A stretch of DNA of 13,261 nt from Holosporales bacterium (GTDB lineage: Bacteria; Pseudomonadota; Alphaproteobacteria; RUG11792): NCBI GenBank assembly GCA_031262205.1, contig JAISID010000073.1:1-13261 (forward strand), read 5' to 3'. The notes under the pieces are model-generated. The model was given only the letters and a program-made list of their open reading frames with translations. It ran no database searches and was not told the DNA's origin. The first letter of the stretch is position 1. The number at the start of each line of letters is the position of its first letter. A program made the position numbers and the translations under genes. Shown here piece after piece: positions 8,292-13,261 of the stretch.

Positions 8292-8550
8292 AAATTTAGA
8301 AAACATTTTCGAAGTAGCAAAGTTAATACAAAATACGGCAACCGCAATGGAAAAGACTATTAATGAAATCTCGATACAACATGAAAAAGGGGAACTTATG
8401 GAGCGTGATTTTACGCTGCTGGATTTACGAGCAATGATAATCTCAATTTATAAAGCTGCCAGGCAAGCATGGTTAATAACAGATAACGCAGAGTTGAAAT
8501 GGGAAAATGAATTTCTTAAACAAGAAATGAAGAATAAAGATAAAAACTAA
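8266..8550 (+). CDS. Hypothetical 94-residue helical protein
   Basis: I do not recognise this protein. It is 94 residues, probably all-helical and charged, with no signal peptide, no membrane segment and no cysteine. Residues ~10-45 (IFEVAKLIQN, MEKTINEI) and ~50-70 (LLDLRAMI, YKAARQAW) look amphipathic. The end (~74-94, LKWENEFLKQEM then Lys-rich) could form a short coiled coil. ATG 8266 is the only possible ATG start because an in-frame TGA lies just upstream at 8251-8253; upstream pairing is limited to AAGAAAG. Its base use differs from the neighbours: I count 8 CpG in 285 bases against 15 in 180 bases of atpD, and AT-ending codons dominate. It stands alone between repeat A and murA, with a hairpin 83 bases after its stop. 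It may be an acquired or fast-evolving accessory gene. Confidence 0.65.
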   Translation: MENKNFSDKNLENIFEVAKLIQNTATAMEKTINEISIQHEKGELMERDFTLLDLRAMIISIYKAARQAWLITDNAELKWENEFLKQEMKNKDKN

Positions 8551-8632
8551 ACAACATTATTTTCTAACAAATTTCGCCCTTCTTAACTACGTCTCTCTCG
8601 CATACAACCCTATTCGCAAGACATAAAAATAG

Positions 8633-8668
8633 ATAATTCTGAGTCGTTTAAATATACTCATGAATTAT
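8633..8668 (+). terminator. Hairpin between the 94-residue gene and murA
   Basis: ATAATTCTGAGT (8633-8644) pairs with ACTCATGAATTAT (8656-8668) across an 11-base loop, with a single bulged A. No T-run follows on the plus strand; on the minus strand a short ATTTTTA follows. It lies between two plus-strand genes, upstream of the murA promoter, and so probably marks a transcript boundary. Termination itself is not demonstrated. Confidence 0.35.
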
Positions 8669-8728
8669 TAGAAGCCTCTTCGATATGCCCGTTTATACAA
8701 ATTCCAATCTATTAAATTTCTCAAATGG

Positions 8729-8758
8729 TTGTTTACGAAGGGTTTAGCGGGTTACAAT
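8729..8758 (+). promoter_or_regulatory. Promoter of murA
   Basis: TTGTTT (8729-8734) and TACAAT (8753-8758) are separated by 18 bases and form a good sigma70-like pair. The predicted start near 8765 leaves a leader of about 30 nt before the murA ATG. No operator-like repeat overlaps it. Confidence 0.5.
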
Positions 8759-8794
8759 TCGATTATCAATACTTTGTTAAAATAAGAAAACGAA

Positions 8795-10060
8795 ATGCTA
8801 CAGAAGATGCTTATAAAAGGCGGGGTTCCGCTTCGGGGAGCAATACCGATCAGCGGAGCGAAAAATCTTGCTTTACCGTCTATTGCAGCGGCTTTGTTGA
8901 CCGATCAAAAATTAACGTTGAACAATATTCCTAATCTTGTCGATGTCAACTCCGCTATTGAGTTGTTGAACTATCTTGGCGTGGAAATTAATTGGGCAAG
9001 TCGCCATTCGCTAATTTTGTCGACAAACACTTTAAAGACTACTGAGGCTCCGTATGATTTTGTTCGAAAAATGAGGGCTTCTATTTTAGTTTTAGGCCCT
9101 CTTACGGCAAGGTTTAAAAAAGCGTCGGTGTCGCTTCCCGGCGGCTGCGCTATTGGCGCGAGAGGGGTTGATCTTCATATAAAAGCTCTTCAACAGTTGG
9201 GAGCGGAGGTAGAGTTAGAGAACGGGTACATAAAAACAAGCGCTCCCGCAGGTCTTTTTGGTTGCGACATTAGTTTCCCTTTTTCAACTATGACCGGTAC
9301 GGAAAATACCTTAATGGCCGCCGCGTTGGCCAAAGGAACAACGAAATTAATAAACGCGGCTATGGAACCCGAAGTCGTCGAGCTTGCAAATTTATTAAAT
9401 AAAATGGGGGCGAAAATCGAAGGTCAGGGAACTCCCGTTATTACTATTGAAGGCGTAGATTCTCTTCACGGGGCGACGTTCGATATGATGCCCGATCGAA
9501 TAGAGGCTGGAACGTACGCTATCGCCGCAGCGGCGACTAATGGAGAGGTTATTTTGAAGAACTGTAGACGCGATCATTTATCTTCATTTTTTGAAACTAT
9601 GTCTTTGGCCGGCGTTACGCATGAGGAAACTGAAGAAGGAGTTTTGGTTAAAAGAAAAAGCGACATTATGCCCGTCGATGTTCAAACCATGCAGTACCCC
9701 GGGTTTCCGACAGATCTTCAAGCTCAATTTACAACTCTTATGACTATCTGCAAAGGCGCGGCGTCGATCACCGAAAACATTTTTGAAAATCGATTTATGC
9801 ACGCGCCAGAGCTTGTAAGAATGGGAGCTAATATTGCTATACACGGCAAAACCGCAGTAATTACGGGAGTAAACGCTCTTAAAGGAGCGCAAGTGATGGC
9901 GACCGACCTTAGAGCGTCTGTTTCCCTCATAATAGCGGGACTTGTAGCGGAAGGTGAAACTGCGGTCAATAGGCTTTATCATTTGGACAGGGGATATGAA
10001 AATCTAGAAGAGAAATTAACTAATTGCGGCGCTAATATTAAACGAGTTTCCGTTGATTAA
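8795..10060 (+). CDS. murA: UDP-N-acetylglucosamine 1-carboxyvinyltransferase
   Basis: MurA transfers enolpyruvate from PEP to UDP-GlcNAc in the first committed step of cytoplasmic peptidoglycan precursor synthesis. The 421 residues match family length (~420-430). Visible features are the N-terminal PISGAKN with Lys23-Asn24, the RASILVLGPL segment, and the mobile-loop catalytic Cys118 in LPGGCAIGAR. Cys at this site is the target of fosfomycin, so the enzyme is expected to be sensitive. The general base region is FPTDLQAQF with Asp307. After CAIGAR the usual Pro (GARPVD) is Gly (GARGVD). Translation may begin at ATG 8795 or at Met5 (8807); neither has a strong ribosome binding site. It appears to be a single-gene unit with its own promoter. 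It implies that the organism keeps at least part of cell-wall synthesis. Confidence 0.97.
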   Translation: MLQKMLIKGGVPLRGAIPISGAKNLALPSIAAALLTDQKLTLNNIPNLVDVNSAIELLNYLGVEINWASRHSLILSTNTLKTTEAPYDFVRKMRASILVLGPLTARFKKASVSLPGGCAIGARGVDLHIKALQQLGAEVELENGYIKTSAPAGLFGCDISFPFSTMTGTENTLMAAALAKGTTKLINAAMEPEVVELANLLNKMGAKIEGQGTPVITIEGVDSLHGATFDMMPDRIEAGTYAIAAAATNGEVILKNCRRDHLSSFFETMSLAGVTHEETEEGVLVKRKSDIMPVDVQTMQYPGFPTDLQAQFTTLMTICKGAASITENIFENRFMHAPELVRMGANIAIHGKTAVITGVNALKGAQVMATDLRASVSLIIAGLVAEGETAVNRLYHLDRGYENLEEKLTNCGANIKRVSVD

Positions 10061-10232
10061 TGTTTTGAATACGAACAAAAAGTCGTCTCTTATCGTTTTG
10101 TCAGAGGCTAATTCTATCGGAGAACAAGCTGTAAGCAGATAATTCAAAGGAATCGTTATTTTGATATTTCCGAAAAAAAAGATTCCGAGGCGTTGTTCTG
10201 GCTAGCCGCTTTTTTCTGTGTTATAGTTAACT

Positions 10233-10238
10233 TATAAT
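10233..10238 (+). promoter_or_regulatory. Candidate -10 box of atpD
   Basis: A perfect TATAAT lies 20 bases before the atpD ATG. No good -35 is found 16-18 bases upstream, where the sequence is T-rich. If it is used, transcription would begin near 10245-10250 and leave a leader of only about 10 nt. The upstream spacer (10061-10230) has no other feature I can support, apart from the 8-bp palindrome GGCTAGCC near 10200 followed by a T-run, a poor candidate for a murA terminator. Confidence 0.35.
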
Positions 10239-10258
10239 TTATTTCTTGCATTAATTAT

Positions 10259-11728
10259 ATGCCTAAGAAAATATCTCGAAAAACTAAGATTAAGAATATT
10301 AAACAAGAAACAAAAAAAACGAATATAGGGATAGTCACGCAGGTTATAGGAGCAGTCGTAGACGTTCATTTTGAAAACGATTTGCCGTCTATTTATCACG
10401 CTCTTAAATTGCGTGTCGACGGAAAAGATATTTACCTGGAAGTTATGCAACACATAGGAGAAAGAGTCGTGAGATGCGTCGCTATTTCATCGACCGACGG
10501 AATAGCCAGAGGAATGGAAGTAATTAACACAGGCGCTCCTATTACGGTTCCCGTTGGAGAGAATACTCTAGGACGGGTTTTAAACGTTATGGGGGAACCT
10601 ATAGATAATTGCGCTCCAGTTGAAAGCGACGCGCATCTTCCGATTCATAGAGACCCTCCGCTTTTTTCAGAAACGGCGACTAGCGCCGAAATGTTAGTTA
10701 CCGGAATAAAGGTAATCGATCTTTTAACGCCTTACGTAAAAGGAGGGAAAATAGGGCTTTTTGGAGGAGCGGGGGTTGGAAAAACCGTTCTTATAATGGA
10801 GCTTATTAACAATATAGCAAAAAAATACGAGGGGTTTTCCGTCTTTGCAGGGGTTGGAGAAAGAACGAGAGAAGGAACCGATCTCTTTGAAGAACTGATA
10901 GCTTCTGGAGTCAATAAAAAACCTGGAGAAAAAGGTTCCAAAGCCGCGCTGGTATACGGCCAAATGAATGAGTCTCCAGGCGCAAGAGCAAGGATTGCTC
11001 TAACGGGACTAACTATGGCCGAATATTTCCGCGATACTCAGGGAAAAGACGTTCTATTCTTTGTCGATAACATTTTTAGGTTTACTCAAGCCGGTTCTGA
11101 AATATCAACCCTTCTCGGGCGAATCCCTTCAGCCGTAGGCTATCAGCCGACGTTGGCGACGGAAATGGGGACGCTCCAGGAAAGAATAACTTCGACCGTA
11201 AACGGCTCTATAACTAGTATACAAGCTCTTTACGTCCCTGCGGACGATCTTACAGACCCTTCGGCGGTAACGTCTTTCATTCATCTTGACGCGACGACTA
11301 CGTTAAGCAGACAAATTTCTTCGTTCGGTATTTTCCCGGCGGTAGACCCGCTTGAATCAAACTCGAGAATGATGAATCCCGAATTGATAGGAGAAGAGCA
11401 TTACAAAGCGGCTCAAGAGGTTCAGAATATTTTGCAAACGTTCAAATCGCTTCAAGATATCATAGCCATTATCGGTATGGACGAACTATCCGACGAGGAC
11501 AAATTAATTGTCGGCAGAGCAAGGAAAATCCGTCAGTTTTTGTCTCAGCCTTTTCAATCGGCAGAGAATTTCACAGGAAGAAAAGGAGTTTTCGTTGAAT
11601 TAAAGGACACTATAGAAGGCTTTAAGGCAATCGTCAACGGAGACGTCGACCATATACCGGAAGTCATGTTTTCGTTTAAGGGAGGTATTAACGACGTGTT
11701 GGAGGCTTTCAAAAAATCCTCTGATTAA
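10259..11728 (+). CDS. atpD: F1 ATP synthase beta subunit
   Basis: This is the catalytic subunit of F1F0 ATP synthase, acting at the cytoplasmic face of the inner membrane. The N-terminal beta barrel begins at about residue 22 (NIGIVTQVIGAVVDVHF). The P-loop is GGAGVGKT (169-176), the catalytic glutamate Glu201 is in GERTREG, and ALVYGQMNESPGARAR, the Walker B strand VLFFVDNIFRF and YQPTLATEMG are all present. The C-terminal helical domain carries DELSDED (408-414), a variant of DELSEED. At 489 residues it exceeds the usual ~470 by a Lys-rich N-terminal extension of about 20 residues; an extended N-terminus is known in some alphaproteobacteria. atpA, atpG and atpC are not adjacent (murA and gap flank it), so the ATP synthase operon is split. 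There is no ribosome binding site ahead of the ATG. Confidence 0.98.
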   Translation: MPKKISRKTKIKNIKQETKKTNIGIVTQVIGAVVDVHFENDLPSIYHALKLRVDGKDIYLEVMQHIGERVVRCVAISSTDGIARGMEVINTGAPITVPVGENTLGRVLNVMGEPIDNCAPVESDAHLPIHRDPPLFSETATSAEMLVTGIKVIDLLTPYVKGGKIGLFGGAGVGKTVLIMELINNIAKKYEGFSVFAGVGERTREGTDLFEELIASGVNKKPGEKGSKAALVYGQMNESPGARARIALTGLTMAEYFRDTQGKDVLFFVDNIFRFTQAGSEISTLLGRIPSAVGYQPTLATEMGTLQERITSTVNGSITSIQALYVPADDLTDPSAVTSFIHLDATTTLSRQISSFGIFPAVDPLESNSRMMNPELIGEEHYKAAQEVQNILQTFKSLQDIIAIIGMDELSDEDKLIVGRARKIRQFLSQPFQSAENFTGRKGVFVELKDTIEGFKAIVNGDVDHIPEVMFSFKGGINDVLEAFKKSSD

Positions 11729-11786
11729 GTTTCAAGACTATCACCTAATACAGGAGAAGTCACCTACTAACGAGCAGTAACGGGGC

Positions 11787-11824
11787 TTATAAGTATTTAT
11801 AGATTACTTTAAGCATACTTATAA
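11787..11824 (+). terminator. Hairpin after atpD
   Basis: TTATAAGTAT (11787-11796) and ATACTTATAA (11815-11824) form a perfect 10-bp inverted repeat with an 18-base loop, 58 bases past the atpD stop. It is AT-rich and is not followed by a clear T-run. It may be a weak terminator, a processing stem or a protein-binding site between atpD and the gap promoter. Confidence 0.35.
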
Positions 11825-11971
11825 AACTTCTAGAAACTCTATAGATATACTCTTATTTACGTTAGAGAGCGATTCTCTTCTCTTTTACAAGTTATAGGGA
11901 AAATTTTGCTTTTTGTGGAAACGCGTATTTTGGCATTTTTTAGCGAAGGCTTTTATGACTCGCATAAAGTT

Positions 11972-12001
11972 TTGCTTGGCAAGTTCGTATTGATGTATAA
12001 T
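11972..12001 (+). promoter_or_regulatory. Promoter of gap
   Basis: TTGCTT (11972-11977) and a perfect TATAAT (11996-12001) are 18 bases apart. Transcription would start near 12008, downstream of the ATG at 11993. This argues that the coding sequence begins at the TTG at 12038, which has its own GGAG. Confidence 0.55.
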
Positions 12002-12027
12002 ACGCATATTCAAAGATTATACGAATT

Positions 12028-12040
12028 GGAGAAAGAATTG
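12028..12040 (+). promoter_or_regulatory. Ribosome binding site deciding a TTG start of gap
   Basis: GGAG at 12028-12031 lies 6 bases before TTG 12038-12040. It is the clearest Shine-Dalgarno sequence of the annotated main genes and places the start exactly where glyceraldehyde-3-phosphate dehydrogenases normally begin (LKIGINGFGRIGR). Confidence 0.65.
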
Positions 12041-13048
12041 TTAAAGATAGGAATAAACGGCTTCGGCAGAATCGGAAGAATGATATTAAGAGCTTATTAT
12101 GAAAAAGCCGACGCCTATAACGATATTGAAGTAGTTTGCATTAACGATCTTTCCGATAAAAAAACGAATATTCATCTTTTAAAACACGATTCCGTTCACG
12201 GTTCGTTTAAATCTAACATTAAGGAAGTAGAAGAAGGAATTTCAATTAACGAAAAGAATATAAGAATGATTTCAGAAAGAGACCCGGAGAAGATTAATTG
12301 GGAATTGTATGGAGTCGATGTTGTTTTTGAATGCTCTGGAGTATTTACTAAAAAAGCGGACGCTGAGAAACATATAAAATCAGGGGCCAAAAGGGTAATC
12401 GTTTCTGCTCCGTCCGATGGAGCGGATATTACCGTCGTTTATGGAATTAATCACAAAAATATTAACGATTCTCATAAAGTCGTTTCAAATGGGTCTTGCA
12501 CTACTAACTGTCTCGCGCCAATCGCCTATCTGTTGGACAAGAAGTTTGGGATAGAAAACGGGTTTATGACCACGATTCACTCGTACACTGGGGATCAGAG
12601 ATTAATAGACGCCGTTCACAAAGATTTAAGACGAGCGAGAGCCGCTACGTTGTCAATGATTCCGAGCACGACTGGCGCGGCGAAAGCGATTGGATTAGTT
12701 TTGCCAAATCTCAATGGCAAACTCGCAGGGGCGTCTATCAGGGTGCCCACGGCAAACGTTTCGCTTGTAAACTTGGATTGCACGCTTTCTAAGCCTGCGA
12801 CTGTCGAGCAGGTTAATCAACTTATGAAGGAAGCCGCCGAGGGAGAACTAAAAGGCGTTTTAGGATACAACGACGAACCGCTAGTATCGTGCGATTTTAA
12901 CCATTCCGAGCTAAGCTCTGTTTTCGATTCGACGGGGACAATGGCGATCGACAATAAGTTTTGTCGGGTTATTGCCTGGTATGACAACGAGTTTGGATTC
13001 GCTAATAGGATGCTTGACGTAGCGCAATACATAGCTGCGAAGCGCTAA
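12038..13048 (+). CDS. gap: Glyceraldehyde-3-phosphate dehydrogenase
   Basis: This enzyme interconverts glyceraldehyde-3-phosphate and 1,3-bisphosphoglycerate with NAD(P) and phosphate in the cytoplasm. From the TTG start at 12038 it has 336 residues, the normal length. The frame is open back to 11906, but that part overlaps the promoter and matches nothing. The NAD-binding GINGFGRIGR is at 5-14 and CINDL at 34-38. The catalytic motif is SNGSCTTNC with Cys154 (most homologues have SNASCTTNC), and the partner His181 lies in TTIHSYTGDQ. The C-terminal WYDNEFGFANRMLD is intact. No pgk or other glycolytic gene is adjacent, so it cannot be said whether it serves glycolysis or gluconeogenesis here. 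The stop codon lies in the loop of a strong hairpin. Confidence 0.97.
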   Translation: MLKIGINGFGRIGRMILRAYYEKADAYNDIEVVCINDLSDKKTNIHLLKHDSVHGSFKSNIKEVEEGISINEKNIRMISERDPEKINWELYGVDVVFECSGVFTKKADAEKHIKSGAKRVIVSAPSDGADITVVYGINHKNINDSHKVVSNGSCTTNCLAPIAYLLDKKFGIENGFMTTIHSYTGDQRLIDAVHKDLRRARAATLSMIPSTTGAAKAIGLVLPNLNGKLAGASIRVPTANVSLVNLDCTLSKPATVEQVNQLMKEAAEGELKGVLGYNDEPLVSCDFNHSELSSVFDSTGTMAIDNKFCRVIAWYDNEFGFANRMLDVAQYIAAKR

Positions 13049-13056
13049 CGCTTCGC
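13037..13056 (+). terminator. Hairpin enclosing the gap stop codon
   Basis: GCGAAGCG (13037-13044) and CGCTTCGC (13049-13056) form a perfect 8-bp GC-rich stem with loop CTAA, in which TAA is the gap stop codon. A weaker hairpin follows (GCTTA...TAAGC, near 13062-13079) with short T-tracts. The first stem lacks an immediate U-run, so 3'-end protection, termination after release of the ribosome, or both are possible. Confidence 0.5.
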
Positions 13057-13143
13057 GAAAAGCTTATTTGTAATTAAGCAATTTTCATTGGTTATTTTTG
13101 CTTATTTCAGTCAAGTTTCTTAGAATTATTTAAAACATATACC

Positions 13144-13261
13144 TATAACATTTATCTTTTGGCTTCACGCGATTATACCGATTTATTAAAAGCGCAGCTT
13201 GTCAAGGGACGCCTCGCTTTGCTCGGCTCTCACGCCCTTGACAAGTCGCTTTATAAATCGG
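13144..13261 (+). repeat. Palindromic intergenic repeat, copy B (cut by window end)
   Basis: This is the same element as the one at 7793-7940, beginning with the outer arm (one base different in ATTTATCTTTTGG context). CCGATTTA (13178-13185) pairs with TAAATCGG (13254-13261), and CTTGTCAAGGG (13198-13208) pairs with CCCTTGACAAG (13235-13245), which is a longer inner stem than in copy A. The 15-base loop GCTCGGCTCTCACGC (13221-13235) is identical in both copies. The right outer arm lies beyond the window. It starts about 95 bases 3' of gap, in the same orientation relative to its upstream gene as copy A. Confidence 0.8.

Noticed and set aside
8725..8934. 69-codon plus-strand frame overlapping the start of murA
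   Set aside because: It overlaps murA in another frame, lacks a ribosome binding site, and its start lies within the murA promoter.
7909..11850. Shared word TAGATATACTC in repeat A and in the atpD-gap spacer, as a possible decayed third copy
   Set aside because: The match is only 11 AT-rich bases, and none of the element's stems or its conserved loop occur there.
11906..12037. 44-codon N-terminal extension of gap from an upstream TTG
   Set aside because: It would include the TTGCTT/TATAAT promoter and matches nothing in the family; the TTG at 12038 has a GGAG and gives the normal length.

Overview
The window looks like a piece of an alphaproteobacterial chromosome, probably a reduced, AT-rich and possibly host-associated lineage of the Rickettsiales/Holosporales kind. 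The evidence is a 16S rRNA gene with alphaproteobacterial-type signatures, a tRNA-Ile/tRNA-Ala spacer, an EnvZ that keeps the alphaproteobacterial MLPKS...FFR N-terminus, a CysRS with HIGNARP in place of HIGH, and housekeeping genes of alphaproteobacterial type. Placement below class level is inference. The first ~110 bases are homopolymer-rich and look like a poor contig end. The window stops inside a repeat.

Layout. On the minus strand, positions 272-2131 hold part of an rRNA operon in the transcribed order 16S - tRNA-Ile(GAU) - tRNA-Ala(UGC) - second tRNA-Ala(CGC anticodon); no 23S is present. Next come a small plus-strand ORF (2278-2490, perhaps a broken PepSY-like gene), ~350 bases without a clear gene, and minus-strand envZ (2840-4153). 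envZ diverges from ctpA, a predicted S41-protease lipoprotein (4233-5459). A grpE-cysS operon follows (5622-7624, joined by TAATG). The 640-base gap after cysS carries a ~150 bp palindromic repeat and a structured leader in front of an unrecognised 94-residue gene (8266-8550). murA, atpD and gap then follow on the plus strand, each behind its own apparent promoter. After gap come a hairpin that contains the gap stop codon and a second, truncated copy of the palindromic repeat.

The identified genes are core functions: ribosome and tRNA supply, envelope sensing and proteolysis (EnvZ, CtpA), protein folding (GrpE), Cys-tRNA charging, peptidoglycan synthesis (MurA), ATP synthesis (AtpD) and triose-phosphate oxidation or gluconeogenesis (Gap). 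They do not form one pathway. envZ lacks an adjacent ompR and atpD lacks atpA/G/C, which suggests a rearranged genome.

I see no convincing new multi-gene system. The items most worth a second look are the duplicated tRNA-Ala with a CGC anticodon and C33, the intergenic palindromic element found twice 3' of genes, and the compositionally distinct 94-residue gene with its hairpin-rich leader and small upstream ORF.
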